Source of the DNA: JBBDIK01 sp964640385
GTDB taxonomy: Bacteria; Actinomycetota; UBA4738; JBBDHU01
Assembly (NCBI GenBank): GCA_964640385.1
Contig: CAZXFL010000011.1
Span: 1-64,000, forward strand
Length of the DNA: 64,000 bases
Direction of reading: 5' to 3'
Shown piece after piece: positions 34,182 to 41,995 of this stretch (the first letter of the stretch is position 1; each line of letters opens with the position of its first letter). The notes below the pieces were generated by a model. It was not told the DNA's origin, did not search any database, and worked only from the letters and a program-made list of their open reading frames with translations. The position numbers and the translations under genes are program-made.

Positions 34182-35414
34182 CTACGTGCTGACCTTCTCG
34201 GTACCCGCCAGCCCGAACTTCGCGTGGGTGGCGCGCACGGCTTTCTCGACATCCGACTGCCGGATGACGCACGAGATGCGGATCGACGACGTCGAGATCA
34301 TCTCGATATTGATGCCCTCGGCCGACAAGGCCTCGAACATGTCCGCCGCGACGCCCGGATGACTCTTCATCCCCGCGCCGACCAGCGACACCTTCGCGAT
34401 CCCTTCGTCGAACGAGAACGAACCGGCTTCGATCTCGCCGATCAGCCGTTCGAGCAGGACCTTCAGCCGGGGCAGGTCCGAGACCGGCGCCGTGAACGAC
34501 AGGTCGGTGCTGCCGTCATGCGAGACGTTCTGCACGATCATGTCCACGTTGACGCCCTCATCCGCGACCGCACGGAAGATCTTCGCGGCGACGCCGGGCT
34601 TGTCGGGCACGTCGACGATCGTGACCTTCGCCTCGCCCTCGTCGTGCGCCACGCCCGAGATGATCGCGTCTTCCATCGCTTCGGTTCCTTCCTTGATCCA
34701 CGTGCCCGGCTCGTCGCCGAACGACGAACGCACCATCAGGGGCACGTTGTTCCTCCGAGCGTACTCGACCGACCGGAGCTGCAGGACACGGGCACCGCTC
34801 GCCGCGAATTCCAGCATCTCCTCGAACGAGATCGCCTCCAGCTTGCGGGCATCGGGCGCGATCCGAGGGTCGGCTGTGAACACACCCTCGACATCGGTAT
34901 TGATCTCGCAGTACTCCGCGTCGACGGCGGCGGCCAGCGCGACCGCGGTCGTGTCCGAACCCCCGCGGCCGAGCGTCGTCACGTCGTAGGAGGTCGAGAC
35001 CCCCTGGAACCCGGCCACGATCACGACGTTGCCCTCCTCGATCGCCTCCTTGATGCGTCCGGGACGCACGTCGACGATGCGGGCCATGCCATGCTGGGTG
35101 TCGGTGATGATCCCCGCCTGCGAACCCGTGTAGCTGGCCGCCTTGTGGCCCATCGCGTTGATAGCGATGGCCAGCAACGACATCGAGATCCGCTCGCCGG
35201 CCGTCAGCAGCAGGTCCATCTCCCGCGCGTTCGGCAGCGGCGTGAGTTCCTGGGCCATCGCCAGCAGGCCGTCGGTGCTGTCGCCCATGGCGGAGACAAC
35301 CACGACGACGTCGTGGCCGGCCTCCTTCGTGCGCACTACCCGCTCCGCAACTGTGCGGATGCGGTCGGTGTCGGCGACGGAGGTTCCTCCGTACTTCTGG
35401 ACAACGATGGACAA
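34182..35414 (-). CDS. lysC: Aspartate kinase with two ACT domains
   Basis: 410 residues from TTG 35414 (GGGAG 7-9 nt upstream); no ATG fits the N-terminus SIVVQKYGGTSVAD, which is the conserved aspartokinase start. The kinase core includes GRGGSDTTAVALAAA and EINTDVEGVFTADPRI. Two C-terminal ACT domains (VTIVDVPDKPGVAAKIF and VSLVGAGMKSHPGVAADMF) confer feedback control by lysine or threonine. It commits aspartate to lysine, threonine, methionine and DAP. Cotranscribed with asd, a classic actinobacterial pair. Confidence 0.96.
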   Translation of the reverse strand: MSIVVQKYGGTSVADTDRIRTVAERVVRTKEAGHDVVVVVSAMGDSTDGLLAMAQELTPLPNAREMDLLLTAGERISMSLLAIAINAMGHKAASYTGSQAGIITDTQHGMARIVDVRPGRIKEAIEEGNVVIVAGFQGVSTSYDVTTLGRGGSDTTAVALAAAVDAEYCEINTDVEGVFTADPRIAPDARKLEAISFEEMLEFAASGARVLQLRSVEYARRNNVPLMVRSSFGDEPGTWIKEGTEAMEDAIISGVAHDEGEAKVTIVDVPDKPGVAAKIFRAVADEGVNVDMIVQNVSHDGSTDLSFTAPVSDLPRLKVLLERLIGEIEAGSFSFDEGIAKVSLVGAGMKSHPGVAADMFEALSAEGINIEMISTSSIRISCVIRQSDVEKAVRATHAKFGLAGTEKVST

Positions 35415-35537
35415 GCAGCGGCTCCCTCGGGGCTCTGGAGCTCTCAGCCTAGCAGCCGCCCTCAGGCACACCGAACGAGAGATTCGGCAGCTTCGGGCGT
35501 GCGAGGATGGCGGCTCAGCGAGAGAAAGGAGGACGGG

Positions 35538-35840
35538 ATGCCCTACACATCGGGGACGTGGATGGTGAAGGAAGGCAAGGAGGACGAGTTCGTCCAGGCC
35601 TGGGGGGAACTCGCGGCGTGGACGACGGACACCGTGGACGGTGCCCTGTGGGCGGTGCTCCTTCGGGACGAGGACCAGCCGAACAAGTTCGTCAGCATGG
35701 GCCCGTGGGAGACGCGCGAGGCGATCGACACCTGGCGAGCGATGCCGGAGTTCAAAGAGGCCGTAGGAGTCCTGAAGGAGTTGATCGACGGTTTCGAGGT
35801 TCACGTACTCGACGCGGTCTTCGAAGCCGGCGGCCGCTAG
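35538..35840 (+). CDS. ABM-type small monooxygenase-like protein
   Basis: 100 residues, SD AAAGGAGG upstream of ATG 35538. Single dimeric alpha/beta-barrel domain: TSGTWMVKEGKEDEFVQAW then FVSMGPWETREAIDTWRAMPEF. Role unknown; related to but clearly distinct from the protein at 19036. Its TAG stop directly abuts the reverse-strand stop of recR (TAGCTA). Confidence 0.75.
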   Translation: MPYTSGTWMVKEGKEDEFVQAWGELAAWTTDTVDGALWAVLLRDEDQPNKFVSMGPWETREAIDTWRAMPEFKEAVGVLKELIDGFEVHVLDAVFEAGGR

Positions 35841-36434
35841 CTACATCTCACGGCGGCCTTCGAGGGCCTGACCGAGCGTGACCTCGTCGGCGTACTCCAG
35901 ATCGCCGCCGACGGGCAGGCCACTGGCAAGCCGCGACACGTGCACGCCGAGCGGCTTGAGGATCGCGGCCACGTACATCGCGGTGGCGTTCCCCTCGAGG
36001 TTCGGGTTGGTCGCAAGGATGACCTCCTTCACGCCGTCACGTTCGACGCGCTCGGCGAGCTCTTGCACGCGAAGGTCCTCGGGCCCGATCCCGTCGAGGG
36101 GCGAGATCGCACCGCCGAGGATGTGGTACCGCCCCTTGATGACCCGCGCTTTCTCGATGGTCGCGGCGTCCTTCGGCTCCTCGACGACGCAGATGATCGT
36201 GGTGTCGCGCGACGGATCCTTGCAGACCCGGCACAGATCGCCCTCGGCCACGTTGCCGCACTCGCGACAGAACGTCACCCGCTCCTTGACCTGGATGATG
36301 GCGTCGGCCAGGTTCTTGGCGTCCTCGGCACTGGCGTTGACCAGCCAGAACGCGAGCCGCTGCGCGGACTTCGGCCCGACCCCGGGGAGCCGGGCGAGTT
36401 CGTCGATCAAGTCCTGGATGGGGCCTTCGTACAC
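35841..36434 (-). CDS. recR: Recombination mediator RecR
   Basis: 197 residues from GTG 36434. Helix-hairpin-helix near the N-terminus (LARLPGVGPKSAQRLAFWL), C4 zinc finger CRECGNVAEGDLCRVC, and Toprim domain with ICVVEEPKDA...EVILATNPNLEGNATA. It loads RecA with RecO/RecF. It starts immediately after the dnaX stop (TAG-GTG, no spacing); the ybaB gene usually found between dnaX and recR is missing here. Confidence 0.97.
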   Translation of the reverse strand: MYEGPIQDLIDELARLPGVGPKSAQRLAFWLVNASAEDAKNLADAIIQVKERVTFCRECGNVAEGDLCRVCKDPSRDTTIICVVEEPKDAATIEKARVIKGRYHILGGAISPLDGIGPEDLRVQELAERVERDGVKEVILATNPNLEGNATAMYVAAILKPLGVHVSRLASGLPVGGDLEYADEVTLGQALEGRREM

Positions 36435-38114
36435 CTAGGAGCCCTCGATCTCGGGGGCGAGCTCGGCCCCCAGCGCCGCCTGAACCCTGGCAAGGGCCTC
36501 TTCTTCGGACAGCGGACCTTCGTCCTCGTCTTCCGCCCCGGCCGGGGCGCCGTCACGGGTCAGGCACCGGATCTGTGGCGCGACGCCGAACAGCTCCTGC
36601 AGCACACCCTGCAGATCATTCTGGCGATCCTCCACCTTCTTGATGCCGAACTTGCGGTCCGGCGGGAATGTCAGCTCGAGGGTCTGCCCGTCGAAAGCGG
36701 ACGGCGTGACCGATTCGAGGTTGGTCGCCAGGATCATCTGCCGGGAGGCGCGAAGATGTTGGACGACCGTCGGCCAGGAGCGGCGCAGGGTGTCGATGTC
36801 GACGTCGCCGGTCGCAACCGGGATCGGGGCCGATGCAGCTGGCTTCTTCGCCGCAGGCTTGGGGGCGCTCGACCCTTTCGCAGTCCTGTTGATCTCAGGC
36901 TCCGCGGGCGGAGCGCTCGCGACCTCGGTCGATGGCTCGGCGACGCCGGGGTCGATGCCGGAGCGGCGTTCGAGGCGTTCGATGCGCGAGACCAGAGCTG
37001 CCGGAGCCGGATCGGTTTCGGGCATCGCCGCCCGGACTAACGCAAGTTCCAGCGTGATGCGTGGCGATGTGGTCCAGCGCATGTCCGACTGGGCGGCGAG
37101 CAGCAGCGAGATGACCCGCGACAGCTCCGTCGGGATGAACTTCTGCGCCTGCGCGCGCAGACGATCGTGTTCGTCCGAGGTGACGTCCAGGAGGTCGGGC
37201 TGGTCAGGAGCTGCGTGCGCGATCAACAGGTTCCGGAAGTGCTGCAGCGCCTCGGAGGTCACGTGCCGCAGGTCCTGGCCGTCCTGAACCAGCCGATTGA
37301 TCGTCTCGAAGATCGCTCGCGTGTCACCGATCGCCAATGCGTCGGCGATCTCGTCTTGCACCACCGACTGCGGCGCCCCGAGCAGCGACGCAAGCTCGTC
37401 CATGCCGACCGAGCCACCACCCAACAGCGAAGCTTGATCCAAGAGCGAGAGCGCATCGCGCACCGATCCCTCGGAGTGACGCGCGATCGCGTCGGCCGCG
37501 TCCACCGCGAGCTTGACCTTCTCCTCCTTGGCGATCCACTGCAGGTGAACCGCCAGTGCCTCCTGCGGGACGCGCCGGAAGTCGAAGCGCTGGCACCGTC
37601 CGATGATCGTGGCCGGCATCTTCTGCGGCTCGGTCGTGGCGAACACGAACCGAACGCCCGCCGGGGGTTCCTCCAGCACCTTCAGGAGCGCATCGAACGC
37701 CGGTTGGGTCAGCCGCTGCGCCTCGTCGATGATGTAGACCTTCTCGCGGCCGACGACCGGAGCGGTCGGCGCCTTCTCGCGCAGTTCCCGGGCATCCTCC
37801 ACGCCGCCGTGCGACGCCGCGTCGATCTCGACGACGTCCAGGTGCCCGCCCTCGCGGATCGCCTGGCACTGTTCGCACTCTCCGCACGGTTCGGCCGTCG
37901 GGCCTTTCTCGCAGTTGACCATCTTGGCGAGGATGCGTGCGGTGGAGGTCTTGCCGGTCCCGCGCGGACCGCAGAACAGGAACGCGTGCGCGAGACGGTT
38001 CTCGTTCACCCCGCCCATCAGGGCGCGGACCACGTGTTCCTGACCGAGGACGTCCTGGGGACCCTGGGGCCGGTACTTGCGGTAGAGCGACTGATACTGC
38101 TTCTCGACGGCCAC
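36435..38114 (-). CDS. dnaX: DNA polymerase III subunits gamma/tau
   Basis: 559 residues from GTG 38114 with AAGGTGG upstream. AAA+ clamp-loader core: YRKYRPQ, Walker A GPRGTGKTS, zinc module of cysteines from NCEKGPTAEPCGECEQC, Walker B IIDEAQ, and TTEPQKMPATIIGRCQRFDF. A Pro/Ala-rich linker (about 395-440) leads to a tau-like C-terminal domain. Loads beta clamps and couples polymerases. The frame is open farther upstream but that overlaps nothing coding. The SRP RNA gene lies just upstream on the same strand, a common order. Confidence 0.97.
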   Translation of the reverse strand: MAVEKQYQSLYRKYRPQGPQDVLGQEHVVRALMGGVNENRLAHAFLFCGPRGTGKTSTARILAKMVNCEKGPTAEPCGECEQCQAIREGGHLDVVEIDAASHGGVEDARELREKAPTAPVVGREKVYIIDEAQRLTQPAFDALLKVLEEPPAGVRFVFATTEPQKMPATIIGRCQRFDFRRVPQEALAVHLQWIAKEEKVKLAVDAADAIARHSEGSVRDALSLLDQASLLGGGSVGMDELASLLGAPQSVVQDEIADALAIGDTRAIFETINRLVQDGQDLRHVTSEALQHFRNLLIAHAAPDQPDLLDVTSDEHDRLRAQAQKFIPTELSRVISLLLAAQSDMRWTTSPRITLELALVRAAMPETDPAPAALVSRIERLERRSGIDPGVAEPSTEVASAPPAEPEINRTAKGSSAPKPAAKKPAASAPIPVATGDVDIDTLRRSWPTVVQHLRASRQMILATNLESVTPSAFDGQTLELTFPPDRKFGIKKVEDRQNDLQGVLQELFGVAPQIRCLTRDGAPAGAEDEDEGPLSEEEALARVQAALGAELAPEIEGS

Positions 38115-38190
38115 GGAACCCACCTTAGCCCAGGCCGGGGACAACGACCCCGGCGGGATCGCGGCCCTCGGACCACGCGGGAAGGAGTGA

Positions 38191-38458
38191 CCGTGCACCC
38201 GCCCTTGACCACGCAAGTCTCGCGCGGCAACCCCGGATGGGAGCTCCGACCAGGCAACCCCGCGGCACCCACCAGCGCCTGCTTACGGCTGCTTCCTTCC
38301 GGATCTGACCGGATTCGCAGGTTGGCGTCGCGCGGGACCCGACCCTCAACGCTTCCTTCCGGGGGCCACAACGGGACCTCCGGGCCGCGGGCGGGGATTC
38401 AGCCCCGCTGAAGCGGATCGCGGGTTACAGGGCACCGCTACCTCCCCGCCTAGCACGG
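38191..38458 (-). ncRNA. ffs: Large (Alu-containing) signal recognition particle RNA
   Basis: 268 nt on the minus strand. The S-domain tip GGTCAGATCCGGAAGGAAGCAGCC spans 38287-38310 (GGAA tetraloop plus the Ffh-binding bulge). Unlike the 4.5S form, the RNA continues both ways: 5' Alu-type sequence GGTAGCGGTGCCCTGTAA (38425-38442) with UGUAA, and a 3' half with GTGCCGCGGGGTTGCCTGG (38250-38268) ending GGTGCACGG. The ends pair (CCGTGC/GCACGG). From memory this matches the layout of Bacillus/clostridial 6S-type SRP RNA closely. It works with Ffh to target membrane proteins. Ends set from the terminal helix, so plus or minus a few nt. Confidence 0.88.
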
Positions 38459-38467
38459 TCGAGCGCG

Positions 38468-38473
38468 AGTATA
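38468..38473 (-). promoter_or_regulatory. -10 box of the SRP RNA promoter
   Basis: TATACT on the minus strand; it places initiation near 38461, agreeing with the 5' end of the RNA deduced from its terminal helix. No clear -35 consensus. Confidence 0.6.
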
Positions 38474-38571
38474 CCCCTCGCCCTAGGACCCCTATCCTTC
38501 GGCCCCGAGTCGCTGGACTTCGGGCTTCCCGCATACCACAATCAGACGCACGGAGCGGAGGGGAAGTGCGT

Positions 38572-38991
38572 ATGAAGAGGCTGCTCGTGGCTGCGGCGTG
38601 CGCGGCGATACTCTTCGCGGCGTGCGGAAAATCCCAGCCCACGCTCGCTCCGCCCTCGACGACATCCCCGGCAGGCGATCCGGCCGAGGGCATCGTCAAG
38701 AGCAAGGACCTCAAGCAGGGCCACACCTACTGGGGCGTGTACCTGGCGACCGGCAAACCGGGGAGCACCAAGATCATCCAGGCGCAGGGCGCCCTAGCCG
38801 CCTACGGGATCCAGGCCTACCCGGGATCTCTGACCTGCGACGTCGGTGCCGCGAAGCAACTCGGGGTCGACGAAGGTGCCGACGCGATCGCCGTCTACTT
38901 CAAGGACGAGGAGCAGGCGAACGCGTTCGCCGAGACGATGACGCCGCGCCCCAAGGGCGTCGTGAAGGTCCGCGTCTTCTGCGCGGACTGA
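38572..38991 (+). CDS. Hypothetical lipoprotein
   Basis: 139 residues. Signal peptide with lipobox LFAAC (residues 15-19), a Pro/Thr/Ser linker, then a small domain with two cysteines (SLTCDVG and RVFCAD) that may pair. Not recognised. ATG 38572 chosen over GTG 38566 because GGAGGGG lies at proper distance. The region GALAAYGIQAYPGSL and VYFKDEEQANAFAE look like a compact alpha/beta domain resembling SPOR-like or ferredoxin-like folds, only a guess. Divergent from the SRP RNA. Confidence 0.75.
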   Translation: MKRLLVAAACAAILFAACGKSQPTLAPPSTTSPAGDPAEGIVKSKDLKQGHTYWGVYLATGKPGSTKIIQAQGALAAYGIQAYPGSLTCDVGAAKQLGVDEGADAIAVYFKDEEQANAFAETMTPRPKGVVKVRVFCAD

Positions 38992-39018
38992 GGCCGGACC
39001 GGCCCCTCCTGCGGTCTG

Positions 39019-39105
39019 CGGTGGCCGAGGGATTCGAACCCTCGGACGAGTTACCCCGTCACACGCTTTCCAGGCGCGTCCCTTCGGCCGCTCGGGCAGG
39101 CCACC
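39019..39105 (-). tRNA. tRNA-Ser (anticodon GGA)
   Basis: Type-II tRNA of 87 nt with long variable arm. Acceptor GGTGGCC/GGCCACC, discriminator G, anticodon loop CTGGAAA, T-arm GAGGG-TTCGAAT-CCCTC. CCA not encoded. Reads UCC/UCU. Confidence 0.96.
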
Positions 39106-39186
39106 GGGACCATCCTATGCAAACGCAGCGCCGGACCCCAGACATGACGAAGGCGCCGCAGCGCGACCCGCAGCGCCTTCGAGGAG

Positions 39187-39276
39187 CGGAGGCGACAGGA
39201 TTCGAACCTGTGAGGGGCGGTTTAGACCCCTAACCGCTTTCGAGGCGGTCCCGTTCGTCCGCTCCGGCACGCCTCC
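39187..39276 (-). tRNA. tRNA-Ser (anticodon CGA)
   Basis: Type-II tRNA of 90 nt. Acceptor GGAGGCG/CGCCTCC, discriminator G, anticodon stem CCGCC/... around loop CTCGAAA, long variable arm, T-arm ACAGG-TTCGAAT-CCTGT. Reads UCG. Lies between tadA and tRNA-Ser(GGA) in the same direction. Confidence 0.96.
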
Positions 39277-39344
39277 GTCGACGAGTCTAGCAACGCCCAC
39301 GCGGCAGTCGAAGGCGCTAGCTTGGCGCGACCGTGCAGACAGCG

Positions 39345-39803
39345 TCAGTCCCTCCTCTCCCGGAAGAACGCGCGGAGCACCTCGCCGCACTCCTCTGCCA
39401 TGACCCCGGATGTGACCTCAGGCCGATGGTTCAGACGCGGATCGCGGACCAGATCGGCCAGCGATCCCGCGAACCCGGCCTTCGGATCGTCCGCCCCGAA
39501 CACCAGCCGGTCGACGCGGGCGAGGACCACCGCACCGGCGCACATCGCGCACGGTTCGAGGGTCACGTAGAGCGTGCAGCCGTCGAGCCTCCAGCCGCCG
39601 ACCTCCTCGCTCGCCGCCCGAAGGGCGAGGATCTCCGCGTGCGCGGTGGGGTCGCCGAGCAGCTCCCGTCCGTTGCCCGCCGCGACCAAGACCTCCTCGC
39701 CCCGGGCGATCACGGCGCCGACCGGGACATCGTCGTGAGCAGGGCAGGCCTCGGCCTCTGACAAGGCCCTTCTCATCATGCGAACATCCAGGTCCCGGTC
39801 CAT
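39345..39803 (-). CDS. tadA: tRNA-specific adenosine deaminase
   Basis: 152 residues. Zinc deaminase motifs HAEILAL (ligand His and catalytic Glu) and PCAMCAGA (two ligand Cys) are intact. It makes inosine at position 34 of tRNA-Arg(ACG); that substrate tRNA is encoded at 50541-50613. ATG 39803 was chosen because -10-like TATGGT ends 7 nt before it; ATG 39815 is an alternative. Divergent from pepA with 28 bp between. Confidence 0.92.
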   Translation of the reverse strand: MDRDLDVRMMRRALSEAEACPAHDDVPVGAVIARGEEVLVAAGNGRELLGDPTAHAEILALRAASEEVGGWRLDGCTLYVTLEPCAMCAGAVVLARVDRLVFGADDPKAGFAGSLADLVRDPRLNHRPEVTSGVMAEECGEVLRAFFRERRD

Positions 39804-39831
39804 CCGGCTAACCATACCCACGGAGGGATAG

Positions 39832-41295
39832 ATGACCGAGTTCCAGGCGAGCACGACTTCCGCGCCGCAGGCGGATGCCGAACTGCTGGTCCTGCCCGTC
39901 TACGCCGGCGCCGATGGCGGGCCCGGAGCCCGGGAGACGGCGAGGGCCCTGGGCCTGAACCTCACGACGTTCCTCACCGGCGAGCGCTTCAAGGGTGAGC
40001 CGGCGGACGTGCTGATGGTGCCCACGCTCGGGAAGATCCCCGCGAAGGCCGTTGCCTTCGTCGGACTGGGACCCAAGGACAAGGCGGACGCACATTCCGT
40101 ACGAACGGCGGCGCTCTGCGCCGGTGCACGATGTGGGAACGCTGCCTCCGCGGCGAGCACGCTCCCACAGGCGACGAGCGACTCGACCGCTGCAACGCGG
40201 GCCTTCGCCGAGGGACTCCTGCTGGGCCGCTACCGCTTCGACGAGTTCAAGTCCAAGCCCGAGGAGCGTCCCGGCCTCGCCACGGTCACCGCGCTCGTGA
40301 CAGGCGATCCAGCCAGCGCCGCCGAGGCGCTCGAACGCGGGGCGATCCACGCCGACGCCGCCAACTGGGTGCGCGATCTGGTCAACACCCCGTCGTCAGA
40401 CCTGCCCCCGGCAGCCCTCGCTACCGCCGCTCGCACCCTCGCGAAGGAAGGCGGTCTCGAGTGCATGATCTGGGACGAGAAGCGACTCTCGCGAGAGGGG
40501 TTCGGCGGCATCATCGGCGTGGGCCGCGGAGGCGTGAACCCGCCCCGGCTGATCGAGCTCGCGTACAACGGCGCCGGTAACGCCAAGCCGATCGCGCTCA
40601 GCGGCAAGGGCATCACGTTCGACTCGGGCGGCCTGGACATCAAATCAGCCAAGTCCATGGAATGGATGAAGGCCGACATGGCCGGCGCGGCGGCGATGAT
40701 GGCCGTGATGCGGGCGCTCCCCCGCCTCGGGCTGAAGATCAACGTCATCGCGGCCATCCCCTCGGCCGAGAACATGCTCGGCGGGAACGCCATCCGCCCC
40801 GGCGACGTCCTGCACATGCACGGCGGGACGACGGTCGAAGTCACCGACACCGACGCCGAGGGACGACTGGTGCTCGCCGACGCGCTCGCCTACCTCTCGG
40901 CGAAGAAGCCAAGGGCGATCATCGACACCGCCACGCTCACCGGAACCGGGCTCGGCGAGGACGTCTGGGCCATCATGGGCACCGACCAGACGCTCATCGA
41001 TCAGCTCCGTGCCGCGGGTGATGCGGCGGGCGAACCGGGCTGGCAGTTCCCGCTCGTCGAGGCGTACAAACGCCATACCGACTCCGACATCGCCGACATC
41101 AAGAACGCCGACTGGTCCGGCGCCGACACGCTCGCATCCGGCCTGTTCCTGCGCACGTTCGCGGGCAAGACGCCGTGGGCCCACCTGGACGTCGGCGATA
41201 CCGCCTTCCTCGAGGAGGAACGGGATGCGTGGCCGGAAGGGGCGACCGGCTGCCCGACCCGGGTGATCCTGCACTACCTCGAGGCGCAGGCGTAG
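39832..41295 (+). CDS. pepA: Cytosol aminopeptidase (leucyl aminopeptidase, M17)
   Basis: 487 residues, SD GGAGGG before ATG 39832. The C-terminal catalytic domain has GKGITFDSGGLDIK (metal ligand Lys and Asp), MKADMAGAA (Asp ligand) and DTDAEGRL (Asp and Glu ligands plus the catalytic Arg), where the family signature is usually NTDAEGRL; the first residue is changed but the ligands are kept. It removes N-terminal residues from peptides as a hexamer. The N-terminal macro-like domain is divergent as usual. Confidence 0.95.
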   Translation: MTEFQASTTSAPQADAELLVLPVYAGADGGPGARETARALGLNLTTFLTGERFKGEPADVLMVPTLGKIPAKAVAFVGLGPKDKADAHSVRTAALCAGARCGNAASAASTLPQATSDSTAATRAFAEGLLLGRYRFDEFKSKPEERPGLATVTALVTGDPASAAEALERGAIHADAANWVRDLVNTPSSDLPPAALATAARTLAKEGGLECMIWDEKRLSREGFGGIIGVGRGGVNPPRLIELAYNGAGNAKPIALSGKGITFDSGGLDIKSAKSMEWMKADMAGAAAMMAVMRALPRLGLKINVIAAIPSAENMLGGNAIRPGDVLHMHGGTTVEVTDTDAEGRLVLADALAYLSAKKPRAIIDTATLTGTGLGEDVWAIMGTDQTLIDQLRAAGDAAGEPGWQFPLVEAYKRHTDSDIADIKNADWSGADTLASGLFLRTFAGKTPWAHLDVGDTAFLEEERDAWPEGATGCPTRVILHYLEAQA

Positions 41296-41355
41296 GCGCG
41301 TTCCGGGGCGACACGCTAGCCCCTCGCACCCACATCCGGTACCATTCGGATTAGC

Positions 41356-41373
41356 CCTGAGTCACGACTCAGG
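41356..41373. promoter_or_regulatory. Operator palindrome upstream of the TetR gene
   Basis: CCTGAGTCACGACTCAGG, a perfect 18-bp palindrome 22 bp before the TetR GTG. A variant, CCTGAGTGTCGGCTCAGG, occurs at 47577-47594 before the secreted-protein operon. Probable binding site of the TetR encoded directly downstream. Confidence 0.7.
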
Positions 41374-41395
41374 AACCCGACAGAGAGGCGAACAG

Positions 41396-41986
41396 GTGGC
41401 GGACCGGAAGACCGAGATCCTCAAGGCGACCTGCCGGGTCATCGGGCGCAGCGGCGCCCACGATTTGCGCGTCGAGGATGTCGCCAAAGAGGCCGGCGTC
41501 TCCCCTGCCCTCGTCTACTACTACTTCGACACCCGCGGCGAACTCCTCTCGCGCGCCTTCGATTACGCGGACCAGCGCTCGACCGAACACACGATGACGC
41601 ACATCGACCTCGACGCGCCGGGACGCGCCCGTCTCGAGGAGATCCTGTTCCACGAGTTCGACGAGGCCCCCGACGTCCGCGAGAATTGGGTCATCTGGAG
41701 CGAGATGGACGCCATCGCCATCTTCGACAAGGAACTGCTCGTGTCCGTCGAGAAACGTTCGGCGAACTGGACCAAGATCGTGTCCGACCTGATCATCGCC
41801 GGACAGACGGACGGCTCCATCGGGACGAACGGCGTCGCACCGGAGGACTCCGCCGAACGGCTGACGGCGATCAACGACGCACTCGGAACCAAGCTGATGC
41901 TGGGGATGATGGACCGGGGATCCGTCGAGCGCGTGATGCACGACGCGATCGAGCTGGAACTCAGGGCGTCCCCGCCCGGCGCCTGA
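41396..41986 (+). CDS. TetR-family regulator adjacent to the duplicated secreted-protein operon
   Basis: 196 residues from GTG 41396 with GAGAGG upstream. Canonical HTH: KTEILKATCRVIGRSGAHDLRVEDVAKEAGVSPALVYYYFDTRGELLSRAF. The ligand domain is helical and acidic. The palindrome in its own leader suggests autoregulation; the variant site at 47577 links it to the two giant secreted proteins that it faces. Convergent with the first of these, 9 bp between stops. Confidence 0.92.
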   Translation: MADRKTEILKATCRVIGRSGAHDLRVEDVAKEAGVSPALVYYYFDTRGELLSRAFDYADQRSTEHTMTHIDLDAPGRARLEEILFHEFDEAPDVRENWVIWSEMDAIAIFDKELLVSVEKRSANWTKIVSDLIIAGQTDGSIGTNGVAPEDSAERLTAINDALGTKLMLGMMDRGSVERVMHDAIELELRASPPGA

Positions 41987-41995
41987 CCCCCGGGC

